DNA from: Hymenobacter sediminicola
GTDB taxonomy: Bacteria; Bacteroidota; Bacteroidia; Cytophagales; Hymenobacteraceae
Assembly (NCBI RefSeq): GCF_014250515.1
Contig: NZ_CP060202.1
Coordinates: forward strand, 803,001-867,000
DNA: 64,000 nucleotides
Direction of reading: 5' to 3'
The notes under the pieces were generated by a model. That model saw only the letters and a list, made by a program, of their open reading frames with translations, had not been told where the DNA came from and made no database searches. A program made the translations under genes and the position numbers. Shown here in pieces: positions 40,178 through 48,856 of this stretch. Each line of letters opens with the position of its first letter. The first letter of the stretch is position 1.

Positions 40178-40207
40178 CTGCTGCTCTCTCCTGAGTACCT
40201 TGCCAGC

Positions 40208-41065
40208 ATGCGTATGCTTGTTGGGAAAATGCGGGGCATGCTGTGGCAACTGGTAGCCGGACTACTAGTAGGGCTCGGCCTGAGCGGGTGCCACGCTTCT
40301 GCTTCCGAAACCAAGGCCTTACCGGCTGCTATAGTTTCTGCTCCTAATACCGCTCAAACCCAGTCAGGAGTAGCCGTAGTGCCCGACTCGTTGCGCCTGA
40401 CACCTATAGTGCCTCTGGCCAACGTTTCGGATTCGCTGCATCAGGCTGTGCAGCAATTGCGCGCCAAACTAGGGCCTGAGGCCGCTGAGTTGCGCCTGGA
40501 GGTGCTGGAGCGGGCCTGCGTAGGCTACCTGACGCTGCGCCAGGCCCGAAAAATCAGCCAACCTGGCATCCTGGCTGTGGCCGATATGGATTTGCCTTCC
40601 TCTGAGAAGCGTTTGTGGGTACTGGATTTGCAGAAAGGCGAAGTGCTGCACCGAAGCCATGTGGCCCACGGGCGAGGCTCGGGCAAGCTACGCGCCCACC
40701 GCTTCTCCAACGTTATGAAATCGGCGTGCACAGCGCTGGGCTTCTACCGCACGCAGGACACCTATGGCGGCAAGCACGGCCTCTCGCGCCGCCTCCGCGG
40801 CCTCGACGCAGGCCAGAACGACAACGCCCTGCGCCGCTATGTGGTGCTGCACGCCGCCGACTACGTGAGCCGCCAGCACCTGCAGCGCCACGGCCAGGCC
40901 GGTTATAGCCGCGGCTGCCCCGCCCTACCCCCCGACCAGTACCGCGCCATTATCCGCACGGTGGGGGAGGGTGGCTGCCTCTACCTCAGCGGCCCCGGTT
41001 TGGAATCAAAGTGGCTGGATGCCGCCGCCGCCGCCCGGCAATTGGCAGCGCGAGGGTGGCGGTAA
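40208..41065 (+). CDS. lipoprotein of the L,D-transpeptidase-like (murein transpeptidase catalytic domain) family
   Basis: The 285-residue protein starts with a lipoprotein signal ending in LVGLGLSGC, so it is likely anchored to a membrane facing the periplasm. The domain contains [26 protein letters not shown], the histidine in [11 protein letters not shown] and the catalytic-type cysteine in SRGCPAL (near residue 237). These resemble the YkuD-type active site of L,D-transpeptidases, suggesting action on peptidoglycan crosslinks; activity is inferred. ATG 40208 lies 4 nt after a TACCTTGC element, hinting at a leaderless mRNA. Internal ATG codons at 40214 and 40229 are alternatives. A close paralogue is at 44156. 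Confidence 0.8.
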   Translation: MRMLVGKMRGMLWQLVAGLLVGLGLSGCHASASETKALPAAIVSAPNTAQTQSGVAVVPDSLRLTPIVPLANVSDSLHQAVQQLRAKLGPEAAELRLEVLERACVGYLTLRQARKISQPGILAVADMDLPSSEKRLWVLDLQKGEVLHRSHVAHGRGSGKLRAHRFSNVMKSACTALGFYRTQDTYGGKHGLSRRLRGLDAGQNDNALRRYVVLHAADYVSRQHLQRHGQAGYSRGCPALPPDQYRAIIRTVGEGGCLYLSGPGLESKWLDAAAAARQLAARGWR

Positions 41066-41089
41066 TTCATTTTATCAAGGTATAGCAAG

Positions 41090-41389
41090 ATGCGTACTAG
41101 GTATAAAACCAGTATCCTGTTGTTCTGTGGCACTGTCGTCGCCATCCTCATCGACTTTACATTGTTCATGCCGGCCCGCCTCGACGATGCCAGTTGGGAA
41201 GCCTATAGCGGGCGTGATTTCACTATAGTGCACGAAGACCCTCTGTCGACTGCAAAAACAAGTAGACACGGACGGTTGATACAGCTACTCCGGACCGGCC
41301 AGCAATTCACAATCCTGTACTGCCTTGGGGGGCATGTCTGGCTAAGAAATGACAGTACCCGAGAGGTAGCGCATTACACAGAGTTATAA
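41090..41389 (+). CDS. small single-pass membrane protein, unknown
   Basis: The 99-residue frame has one N-terminal hydrophobic segment (TSILLFCGTVVAILIDFTLF, residues 7-26) and a polar rest with DFTIVHEDPLS and FTILYCLGGHVWLRN. No family was recognised. It starts 24 nt after the transpeptidase-like gene, probably in the same transcript, and ends before a bidirectional terminator at 41419. The coding pattern looks plausible, but the protein is short. Confidence 0.5.
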   Translation: MRTRYKTSILLFCGTVVAILIDFTLFMPARLDDASWEAYSGRDFTIVHEDPLSTAKTSRHGRLIQLLRTGQQFTILYCLGGHVWLRNDSTREVAHYTEL

Positions 41390-41419
41390 TCTTCTCAGGA
41401 AGTGCTCTGGTGATTGAAA

Positions 41420-41454
41420 AAAAAGAGGCTCCCTATAACAGGGAGCCTCTTTTT
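41420..41454. terminator. bidirectional terminator between convergent genes
   Basis: A 15-bp stem (41420-41434/41440-41454, loop ATAAC) has A runs on the left and T runs on the right. It can stop transcription from the small + strand gene and from the amylase on the minus strand. Confidence 0.9.
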
Positions 41455-41481
41455 GTGCCTTTATGCAATAAAGTTGATAAC

Positions 41482-43851
41482 CTACTTCACTACCACTTTG
41501 CGGCTCAGGTGCAGTTCGGGCACATTCAGCAGGTACACGCCGGCCGGAAGGGCGCGAGTTACGCGCAGGCGCTGCTCGGTGGAGCCGGGGTACAGGCGCA
41601 CCGACTGCTCGTGCACCGGGCGGCCCAGCAGGTCAACCAGCCGGAGTGTAGCCATCAGTTCCTTCGGCGACTGCAGCACCACATCAATCCGGTCAGAATT
41701 GGTGGGGTTGGGGTATACCATCAGGTCGGCGCTAGCCAGAGCCGACTGCGCTGTGGCAGCCAGCGTGCTGGCTTCGCGCAGGGCAGTAGAGGTCAGCACA
41801 GCAGGAGCCGTATAGGTGGCTTTGATGAAGGCTCGCTGACCAGGATTGGCTGCTACGGAGTTTTTAGCCCGTAACGTAATCCAGCCGGTAGCGGTAGGGG
41901 TGTAGGTTCCGGTGAGGTTGCCGGTGCCGGTTCTGCTAGTCAGAATGGTGCTTGTACCACTCACCAGCTCCACCGTGAGGCTGCGGGTGGCATCCGTCGG
42001 GAACAGGGTGTAGGTAACCGCTTTGCCTGACTCCACATAAATGCGGCCCGCCGTGCGGTAAGCTGTAGAAGAAGCCGGTAGCTGCCCGCCCTGCTTCAAG
42101 GACGACGCATGTGAGTCGCCGAGGTCATCGGCCAGTTCCCATTCCTGGGTGGTGGCCATGGCGGCGCGGGTATAGTTGGTGCCGATGCCAGTAGGAGCCC
42201 ATACTGAGTAGCCACGGCGGCCGCCAGTGGCTGTGCCGTTACAGGGAGGTGTATTGATAGTTACGGTCTGCGAGCCGCTTACTGTCACAGTAGCCGTGCC
42301 ATTGGCGCCCGAGTAGTCCTTCAGCACTGTGCCAGGCGCGAAATCACACGAAACCGTGCTGTTCTGCCAAGTCGAGAAGTTGTCGTTGATGCCAATGAGG
42401 GCCTTGGTGCTACGCTCAATTACGAGGTGGTCGGCGGCTTGCCAGCGCACTTTGTAGGCACCATCCTTGAAACGCAGGTTTTGGTGGCACCAGATCAGGT
42501 TTTCGATGTCGGAACGCTGAGGCAGATCCGTGGCGCTGGTAGGCTGGTGGGAATACCGCTTGCCCGTGTTGCCGATGTTAAACAGGTCTTCAAAAAAAAT
42601 CTGTGGCGAGCCGTCAACAGCTAGAGCGGCGGCATACGTAGCCGACAGCCGCGGATCGAATGGGTCGATGTGTGGGGCCAGTTCCGAACCCGTGTTCCAG
42701 CCGGTGTAGTTGCCGGTACTGCTCACTTGAGGTCGGAAGGTGTCGTGGTTGTTCACGAAGGGTACCGTGCGGTGCACGTACTGCCCATTGATCTGCACCA
42801 CGCGTGTGCCTTGCTGGTAGCTGGGTAACGAGCCCAGATCAAAGTTGCCACCTCCGCTCACAATGCTGTATAAGCCGTTGCGCAACGAAAAATCGAAGGT
42901 GCCGGCGCGGTTCTGCACATTACTTACCCAGCCGTCCATCTGCCCCGAGGAACCTACCCATTCGCCCACGGCGTACATGGTGGCGCCGCCATTTGCCCAG
43001 CCGGAGTTGCTCTGCATGTTGTAGAGAAAATCTTCCATGGCAAAGTCGGGGAAATGCTTCACGGCATCTAGGCGTACGCCATCAAAGCCTTCCTGCTTCT
43101 TGTACCACACCAGCCAGTTGCGCACGTTGTTGCGCATGTAGTCGGCGCTCTGGGCCGGGTTGAAAGTGGCATTGGAGCTTTGGCCATACGAGCCGCTGTA
43201 GTAGCTCACGTCGGGCCCGAAGTACACCGCATTCCAGTCGCCGGAGGTGGAGTTGTTGCCGGGGTTTGGGTTGAAGTTCTGCCAGTTTTTGGGGAAGCGG
43301 CCATTGCGGGCTAAGTAATTAGCTGCGGTTTCATCAGTGGCAGGCTTGCTGTAGCTCACATACCGGAAGTTTTTGTATTTGCTGGTCGAGCCATCTTCCC
43401 AGGCCGCTGGGTCCTGGCCGCCCGCACCGCTCTGGGAGCCGGCGCCATCATTATGATTCAGTACAATGTCCTGCACTACCTCGATGCCGTTGGCATGCAG
43501 CACCGCCACGGCCCGCAGTAGTTCATCTTTGTTGCCAAGGCGGGTGGCCGTGAAGCCCTTTTGGTACTTATCCCCTAGGTCGTAGTTGTCGAAGGGAGAG
43601 TAGCCGTTGCCTTGGTTACCGTTTTTGATGCTCGGCGGCAGCCACACGGCATCAATGCCCATTGCTTTCAGGCGCGGAGCCAGCAGCGCAATGTAGTTGG
43701 CCCAGCCATTGGGGTAGTTGGTGTTCCAATAGTCCCACCAGTAGCCTTGAAGCACTACTTTTTGGGCTTTGGCAGGTTGGCCGCCCAGAACCAGAAGGGC
43801 AGCCGCAGCCAGGGTGAGCTTGCGCCACCAGGAGTTTGTACCGTTGTACAT
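41482..43851 (-). CDS. secreted GH13 alpha-amylase with type IX sorting tail
   Basis: The 789-residue precursor has a signal peptide (LTLAAAALLVLGGQPAKAQ), then a GH13 TIM barrel with the conserved regions VVQDIVLNHN, GVRLDAVKH (nucleophile Asp near 260), VGEW (acid/base Glu near 295) and VNNHDTF (transition-state Asp near 368). A beta domain and an Ig-like region follow. The last 85 residues are a T9SS sorting domain (LMVYPNPTNSDR...LPAGVYLLNV, basic end). It probably hydrolyses alpha-1,4-glucans outside the cell. No susCD transporter is adjacent. Start ATG 43851 gives the signal peptide directly. Confidence 0.93.
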   Translation of the reverse strand: MYNGTNSWWRKLTLAAAALLVLGGQPAKAQKVVLQGYWWDYWNTNYPNGWANYIALLAPRLKAMGIDAVWLPPSIKNGNQGNGYSPFDNYDLGDKYQKGFTATRLGNKDELLRAVAVLHANGIEVVQDIVLNHNDGAGSQSGAGGQDPAAWEDGSTSKYKNFRYVSYSKPATDETAANYLARNGRFPKNWQNFNPNPGNNSTSGDWNAVYFGPDVSYYSGSYGQSSNATFNPAQSADYMRNNVRNWLVWYKKQEGFDGVRLDAVKHFPDFAMEDFLYNMQSNSGWANGGATMYAVGEWVGSSGQMDGWVSNVQNRAGTFDFSLRNGLYSIVSGGGNFDLGSLPSYQQGTRVVQINGQYVHRTVPFVNNHDTFRPQVSSTGNYTGWNTGSELAPHIDPFDPRLSATYAAALAVDGSPQIFFEDLFNIGNTGKRYSHQPTSATDLPQRSDIENLIWCHQNLRFKDGAYKVRWQAADHLVIERSTKALIGINDNFSTWQNSTVSCDFAPGTVLKDYSGANGTATVTVSGSQTVTINTPPCNGTATGGRRGYSVWAPTGIGTNYTRAAMATTQEWELADDLGDSHASSLKQGGQLPASSTAYRTAGRIYVESGKAVTYTLFPTDATRSLTVELVSGTSTILTSRTGTGNLTGTYTPTATGWITLRAKNSVAANPGQRAFIKATYTAPAVLTSTALREASTLAATAQSALASADLMVYPNPTNSDRIDVVLQSPKELMATLRLVDLLGRPVHEQSVRLYPGSTEQRLRVTRALPAGVYLLNVPELHLSRKVVVK

Positions 43852-44155
43852 GAGAGAATGTGGGAATTGGTTGGAAAGAAAAACGACGACTATTCTTCGC
43901 CGAAAGGAGCGGATTATAGGATTACAAAGTCGATAAATAAATGGTAAAATATTGATGGTGTATTAGCTAGTTATGGTTCTGCTTTTGCCAGTTTTCCAGG
44001 TGGCAAGGAATTTATATAGCGAAATCGGCATTATATTAGATATCAGCTAACGGGGTTCCGATGTATCTGGAATGGTCCGGTTCCCGTAAGACCACACGTA
44101 ACACGGCTACTCATCCGAGCGGCCGTTTATCTGCAACCGAAACTGACTTGTGTCG
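43852..44155. other. divergent intergenic region between amylase and transpeptidase-like gene
   Basis: These 304 nt are AT-richer than their surroundings and contain the upstream regions of both divergent genes. No exact TAnnTTTG element was seen on either strand, and no gene, tRNA or strong hairpin was found. Confidence 0.4.
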
Positions 44156-44983
44156 ATGGAAAATCAGAGTGTAGTTCATCGCCTGCGGCTGAAGCGCCGG
44201 GCGCGCCGTATGGCTCGTCGTATATTGCCTTTCGTCGCGTCGTTGTTTATGGCCACACCGCTGGCCGCGCCGGTTGTCAACAGCAAGGCCAATGCGGCTA
44301 GCATGTCGAATGCCCTGCCGTCGGCTAAAAGCCTGCAGGCTGCTTTCTTCAGTCAGCAACTGCATGATATGTACCGCGACCTGAATGTGGAAGCACAGGG
44401 CCTGCGCTACGAAGTATTTGAAAAAGCCATGACCGGCTATCTGAATCTGCAGCACGACGGCCAGCTTTCCGATGATAAGCAGTTGCTGACGGTAGTTGAC
44501 TTTGAGTTGCCTAGCACCGAAAAGCGCCTGTGGGTGCTTGATCTGGAAGCTAAGCAGGTCAAGTTCCACACGCTGGTAGCACACGGCCACAACTCCGGGG
44601 AGAATGTAGCCACCAACTTCTCTAACCAGAACGAGTCGAACATGAGTAGCCTGGGCTTCTATGTGACGCAGGGCGAATACGTTGGTAAGCACGGACGCTC
44701 ACTCAAGCTCAATGGCGTAGACGAAGGCTATAACACCAATGCACTGGCTCGTTCTGTGGTCATGCACGGTGCCGATTACGTGAGTGAGGAGTTCATCCAG
44801 CAGTATGGTCGCCTGGGCCGTAGCCTCGGGTGCCCGGCCTTGCCCATGGATCAGAAGGACGAAATCATTGAAGCTGTAAACGGCGGCACCTGCCTGTTTT
44901 TGAACGGCCCCGACCAATCCTACTCCTCGAAGTATTTGGACGAGGACGTAGCCATGAACACATTGCTGTCGGCCAATAGCTAA
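44156..44983 (+). CDS. exported L,D-transpeptidase-like protein (paralogue of 40208)
   Basis: The 275-residue protein has a twin-arginine-looking basic start (RLKRRARRMARRILPF) and a signal-like helix (VASLFMATPLAAPVVNSKANA), so it should be exported. The catalytic domain has [43 protein letters not shown] and SLGCPAL (Cys near residue 225). It matches the gene at 40208 over most of its length but lacks a lipobox. It probably acts on peptidoglycan; the difference in anchoring suggests a periplasmic rather than lipoprotein form. ATG 44156 was chosen over GTG 44150. Confidence 0.8.
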   Translation: MENQSVVHRLRLKRRARRMARRILPFVASLFMATPLAAPVVNSKANAASMSNALPSAKSLQAAFFSQQLHDMYRDLNVEAQGLRYEVFEKAMTGYLNLQHDGQLSDDKQLLTVVDFELPSTEKRLWVLDLEAKQVKFHTLVAHGHNSGENVATNFSNQNESNMSSLGFYVTQGEYVGKHGRSLKLNGVDEGYNTNALARSVVMHGADYVSEEFIQQYGRLGRSLGCPALPMDQKDEIIEAVNGGTCLFLNGPDQSYSSKYLDEDVAMNTLLSANS

Positions 44984-45003
44984 CAGCCGTTCATAAAGAA
45001 TAA

Positions 45004-45042
45004 AAAAAGGCCCGCTGACATGATTTGTCAGCGGGCCTTTTT
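45004..45042. terminator. bidirectional terminator
   Basis: A perfect 17-bp stem (AAAAAGGCCCGCTGACA against its complement, 45004-45020/45026-45042) with loop TGATT carries A and T runs on its flanks. It serves the convergent transpeptidase-like gene (+) and dehydrogenase (-). Confidence 0.92.
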
Positions 45043-45066
45043 CTGTTTGGGGTATCAAGAAGGGCC

Positions 45067-46134
45067 TTAAAGTTTCACTCCGAATTTGTTGCCCACCGTT
45101 TCCAGGTCTTTAAGTACTGGCTCCAGCAACGGAATGCCTTCCAGCAGTCGTACGGCAGAGGTTTCACGCTCCGGGTCACCGGGAATAAGCACGTGGCGAC
45201 CTTCTACTGCCTGCGCGGCCCGGAACGTAGCAATCCAATTGTCCATGTGCGCCTTAAACTCGTCAGCCGGGCGGAAGGCATCCACGCGCATAGCCCCGAA
45301 AAAGTGGCCCAGACCCTGGCCCACGGGGTTCTCGGAAGGCTGTAGGAAGACTACGAATGGCGGCACCCATGGTCCGTAGTTCGCGCCACTCAGCACGGCG
45401 GAGAATATGTCTACCACCGCGCCCAAGCCATAGCCTTTATGCGAGCCAGTAGCGCCGCCGAGCGGTAGCAGCGCACCACCGTTTTTCACGGCGTTAGCGT
45501 CAGTGGAGCCAGTGCCAGCAGCATCCTGCGCCCAGCCTTCAGGGATTGGCAGATTTTTGCGCTGCGCAATTTCCAGCTTGCCATTGGCGGCGGTAGTCGT
45601 GGCCATGTCCAGCACAAAGTCGGGCTGCTCGCCGGCGGGCACAGCCACTGCAATAGGGTTGGTGCCCAGCAGGCGCTCCAGCGAGTAAGTGGGGGCAACC
45701 AGTGGCGAAGCGTTGGTCATGGCCACTCCAATCATGTCGTGGGCCAGGGCTTTCATTGCGTGGTAGCCCGCAATGCCGAAGTGGTTAGAATTCTTCACCG
45801 AAACCCAGCCCGACCCCACTTGTCGGGCTTTATCCATGGCTACCTGCATGGCGCGCGGCCCCACCACCAGTCCCAGGCCTCCGTCGCCGTCTACTACGGC
45901 GGTGCTGGGCGTTTCGTAGGTCACGCCCACACGGGGGGCGGTATTGATGCGGCCGGCCTCCCAAAGCCGCACGTAGCCAATCAGCCGAGCTACTCCATGC
46001 GAGTCGACACCGCGTAAATCGGCGGAAAGTAAGGTTTCGGTGGCCAGCGTGGCATCGTCGTCGGGGCAGCCCATACCGCGAAACACGGCTTCCGTGAAGG
46101 TGAAGAGCTGGTTGTAGGAGAGGGTTGTCGTCAT
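45067..46134 (-). CDS. malate/L-lactate dehydrogenase family (Ldh_2) oxidoreductase
   Basis: This 355-residue protein belongs to the Ldh_2 family of NAD(P)-dependent 2-hydroxyacid oxidoreductases (malate, L-sulfolactate, ureidoglycolate and similar), distinct from classical lactate dehydrogenases. Motifs are ADLRGVDSHGVARLIGYV, VKNSNHFGIAGYHAMKAL (catalytic His), LLGTNPIAVAVPAGE, DMATTTAANGKLE and GSHKGYGLGAVVDIFSAVLSG (in parts). The substrate cannot be told from sequence. It is a single gene facing a bidirectional terminator, and its neighbours give no pathway hint. Confidence 0.92.
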   Translation of the reverse strand: MTTTLSYNQLFTFTEAVFRGMGCPDDDATLATETLLSADLRGVDSHGVARLIGYVRLWEAGRINTAPRVGVTYETPSTAVVDGDGGLGLVVGPRAMQVAMDKARQVGSGWVSVKNSNHFGIAGYHAMKALAHDMIGVAMTNASPLVAPTYSLERLLGTNPIAVAVPAGEQPDFVLDMATTTAANGKLEIAQRKNLPIPEGWAQDAAGTGSTDANAVKNGGALLPLGGATGSHKGYGLGAVVDIFSAVLSGANYGPWVPPFVVFLQPSENPVGQGLGHFFGAMRVDAFRPADEFKAHMDNWIATFRAAQAVEGRHVLIPGDPERETSAVRLLEGIPLLEPVLKDLETVGNKFGVKL

Positions 46135-46236
46135 AAAGCAGATGATACGCTACTGCCCATTCACAGGGTGGACCCCTGAGTTACAGAGCAGTCGGTATGT
46201 AAGAAACAGGGTGAGGAAGAGTAGCGCTGCACGTCA

Positions 46237-47208
46237 TCAGGCCTGAGAAGGCGACCGTAGCATTTCGGCCAGCAGCCCTTCCTTCAGAGCGTAGGCGGAA
46301 GTACGTAGGTGCGTAATGCCCGTCAACTCCAGCACATAATCGGTAAGGATGGCGGCCACCACCAGCATGTCGGCGCGCATGGGCAGGATACCGGGCAGCG
46401 TTTTGCGCTCTTCATGCGGCAGGCTCAGTAGCTGTGTGTAGCTGCGGCGGAAACTTTCCAGTGCCAATTCAGTGCTGGGCGGCAGCTCGGCTTCGGTGCG
46501 GAGCCGGCCCAGCTGCATATCGGCCAGGCTGTCGAAGCTGCCGGATGCGCCAATCAGACCCACCGGCCGGAACTCGTCTACGGCGGCAGCCAGCGGCGTC
46601 AGCACCGTGCGCAGGTAGGCTTTTTCGGCGGCTACGGCCTCAGTAGAAATAACACCGCTGGCATCGGGAAAGAACTGGTCGAGCAGCCGCTGCGCCCCGA
46701 TTTCAAAGCTTTGTTTCCAGAAAATGGTCTGCTCATTGGCAATGATGAATTCCACCGAGCCCCCACCAATATCCATGATAAGGTGCGGCTCCGGGCCCAG
46801 CGGTACGGCTTGGCGCACGCCGGCACAAATCAGCTCGGCTTCCCGGTCGCCGGCAATGACTTCTACCCGGATGCCGGTCTGCTCGAAGATGTCCTTTACC
46901 AGCTCCGGCCCGTTGGCCGTGACCCGCATAGCGCTGGTAGCCGTGGCGCGCACATCCGTTACTTGGTGCAGCTCCATTTCTTCCTTGAAGCCAGCCAACG
47001 TGTGCAGGGCCCGCGCATACGGCTCCGGCGCAATATGTCCCTTACTGATGCCGCCTTCACCAAGCCGCACGCCTACTTTGGTGCGCAACAGTACCACCGG
47101 CTGTGCGTGGCGCGCCTCCGGCAGTTCCACAATCAGCAGGTGAAACGTGTTGGTGCCCATGTCGATAAGGGCCAGCCGGCGGTGCGGCGAGTGATGCAGT
47201 GAGGACAT
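46237..47208 (-). CDS. Ppx/GppA-family exopolyphosphatase/phosphatase
   Basis: This 323-residue protein has the actin-like ATPase fold of Ppx/GppA enzymes, which hydrolyse polyphosphate or pppGpp. It shows ALIDMGTNTFHLLIVE at the start, TRVGEG-like VGVRLGEGGISKG, ATATSAMRVTANG, and the phosphate loop LIMDIGGGSVEFII. The short length (no C-terminal HD domain) is the common Bacteroidota form. ATG 47208 (MSSLHHSPHRR) was chosen; a longer frame adds 16 unrelated residues. It lies 102 nt beyond the dehydrogenase start. Confidence 0.9.
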   Translation of the reverse strand: MSSLHHSPHRRLALIDMGTNTFHLLIVELPEARHAQPVVLLRTKVGVRLGEGGISKGHIAPEPYARALHTLAGFKEEMELHQVTDVRATATSAMRVTANGPELVKDIFEQTGIRVEVIAGDREAELICAGVRQAVPLGPEPHLIMDIGGGSVEFIIANEQTIFWKQSFEIGAQRLLDQFFPDASGVISTEAVAAEKAYLRTVLTPLAAAVDEFRPVGLIGASGSFDSLADMQLGRLRTEAELPPSTELALESFRRSYTQLLSLPHEERKTLPGILPMRADMLVVAAILTDYVLELTGITHLRTSAYALKEGLLAEMLRSPSQA

Positions 47209-47382
47209 GGACCAGGATAATAAGGTGGTAGGGTAGTGAGGCAGTAAAGGAAACACTATCGTCCTGCGCTTGCGAAGAACCCTAGTAGGATTTGCGCAAT
47301 AAGCAGAAAGCAGCCTTGGTAACAGTTCATGCTTAGAGAATAAAGCTCAGGTCGACATGACCTTGTGCATCACCTAAACGAA

Positions 47383-48267
47383 CTAGGTAGCGAACCGGCA
47401 GAATGTGCCCAGCGGCAGTTTGCGGGCGGCTTGGTCGTGCAGGTATATTTCCCCGATTTCGCGCTTATCGCGCATGTTCGGGAAGATTTCACCCACTAGA
47501 TTGTCGAGAATAAGGGCTGAAAATCCCAGCGAGTACAGGTTGACGAGGAAGAAGTGGTCCTGCGGGTCGAGCAGTTCTTTGCAGAGCTTGAGCATTTCGT
47601 TAAGCTCGTCTTCCAGCTGCCACTTCTCGCCGTTGGGGCCGCGGCCGTAGGCGGGCGGGTCAAGAATGAGGCCCTGGTACTTGCTGCCGCGCTTCACTTC
47701 GCGCCGCACGTATTTCATGGCGTCTTCCACCAGCCAACGCACCCCATCTAGGTTGCTGGCTTCCATGTTGTCGCGGGCCCAGAAATTGACCTGCTTCACC
47801 GAATCCAAGTGCGTAACGTCGGCGCCGGCGGCGCGGGCAGCCAGCGTGGCCGCGCCGGTGTAGGCAAACAGGTTGAGCACGCGCGGTACGGCCGCCTTGC
47901 GCTTGCGCGTCTGGTTGTAGATGAACTGCCAGTTGGGGTCCTGCTCCGGAAACAGCCCCACATGCTTGAACGACGACATACCCAGCCGAAACCGCAGCTT
48001 CAGGCCGTCGGGCCGCTCGTAGCCAATCAGCCACTGTTCAGGTGTACCGGGCTTGATTTTCCATTGTCCTCGTTCCTGGCTGCCTTTCTCACGGGTGAAC
48101 GTGGCGTTGGCGCGCTGCCATTCTGAAGCCGGCAGATGCGGGTCCCAGATGGCCTGGGGCTCGGGCCGGGCCAGAATGTGCTGGCCGAAACGCTCCAGCT
48201 TCTCGAAGTTGCCGGCGTCAATCAGCTCGTAATCGGCCCAGGGGCTCGTGGTCAGAAACGTGTACAT
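47383..48267 (-). CDS. class I SAM-dependent methyltransferase (RlmK/RlmI-like)
   Basis: The 294-residue protein resembles the methyltransferase part of RlmI/RlmK-type rRNA m5C or m7G enzymes. The SAM-binding motif is VLNLFAYTGAATLAARAAGA and is followed by HLDSVKQVNFWA. The catalytic-type motif is LILDPPAYGRGPNGEKW. An N-terminal substrate domain precedes it. The RNA target is not known. ATG 48267 (MYTFLTTSPWADYEL) was chosen. A TACCTTTG promoter element lies 35 nt upstream on the minus strand. It diverges from the DinB-like gene. Confidence 0.85.
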   Translation of the reverse strand: MYTFLTTSPWADYELIDAGNFEKLERFGQHILARPEPQAIWDPHLPASEWQRANATFTREKGSQERGQWKIKPGTPEQWLIGYERPDGLKLRFRLGMSSFKHVGLFPEQDPNWQFIYNQTRKRKAAVPRVLNLFAYTGAATLAARAAGADVTHLDSVKQVNFWARDNMEASNLDGVRWLVEDAMKYVRREVKRGSKYQGLILDPPAYGRGPNGEKWQLEDELNEMLKLCKELLDPQDHFFLVNLYSLGFSALILDNLVGEIFPNMRDKREIGEIYLHDQAARKLPLGTFCRFAT

Positions 48268-48301
48268 AGAACTACTTTTAGGCTGCCGGTAGGCAGGCGG
48301 G

Positions 48302-48309
48302 CAAAGGTA
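48302..48309 (-). promoter_or_regulatory. -7 element of the methyltransferase gene
   Basis: On the minus strand TACCTTTG is an exact TAnnTTTG match. Just downstream, GCCTGCC-TACC-GGCAGCC can form a short leader hairpin before the ATG at 48267. Confidence 0.6.
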
Positions 48310-48369
48310 CGGCATGGCGCAGTTTCGGCCGGCACCGTATATGGCCATAAAAGAAGCAGACTGAAAATC

Positions 48370-48840
48370 ATGCGCGAAACTCAACGAATAGCAGACCAGT
48401 TGCGGCGTGCTTTTGATGGTGATGCCTGGTCGGGGCCTTCACTGCAGGCTACACTAGCCGGAACGTCGGCCGCACAAGCCGCGGCGCACCCACTGGCCGG
48501 CGTGCACAGCATCGGGGAGTTAGTGCGACACTTGGCCACGTGGGCTGGCACCGTGGCTTGGCGTGTGGAGCAACAGCAGCAAACGCCGCTTACCAATGAG
48601 GATTGGCCGGCTTTTGCAACGGACCCCGATGAAAGGCAGTGGCAGCAGGCACAGCAGGAACTCCAAAGTGCCCACCAACGGTTACTAGCTGCCACCGAGT
48701 TCCTGACTGATACTTCGCTGGAAACCAAAGTGTTGCAAGCAGGCGGCTCCGAAGTGACGCTTTATGTGCTGCTGCATGGTAGTGCGCAACACTACCTTTA
48801 CCACGCCGGCCAGATTGCCTTGCTGCGCAAATTTCTCTGA
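48370..48840 (+). CDS. DinB-like superfamily protein
   Basis: The 156-residue helical protein fits the DinB/YfiT-type four-helix bundle. It begins RETQRIADQLRRAFDGDAW and has the first metal-type histidine in IGELVRHLATWAGTVAWRV. The C-terminal metal motif is LHGSAQHYLYHAGQIALLR, with two histidines at the family's usual spacing. Members are metal-dependent and some are thiol transferases; no substrate can be assigned. The ATG at 48370 follows the divergent promoter region, and dapF begins 17 nt after the stop. Confidence 0.82.
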   Translation: MRETQRIADQLRRAFDGDAWSGPSLQATLAGTSAAQAAAHPLAGVHSIGELVRHLATWAGTVAWRVEQQQQTPLTNEDWPAFATDPDERQWQQAQQELQSAHQRLLAATEFLTDTSLETKVLQAGGSEVTLYVLLHGSAQHYLYHAGQIALLRKFL

Positions 48841-48856
48841 TTACACCTCTGCTTCC

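Noticed and set aside
47209..47382. Possible tRNA or small RNA between the phosphatase and methyltransferase genes
   Set aside because: No cloverleaf, no TTCRA loop motif and no stable stem of useful length.
48136..48369. N-terminal extension of the DinB-like gene
   Set aside because: The extra 78 residues lie opposite the methyltransferase gene and its promoter and are not DinB-like; ATG 48370 is the natural start.
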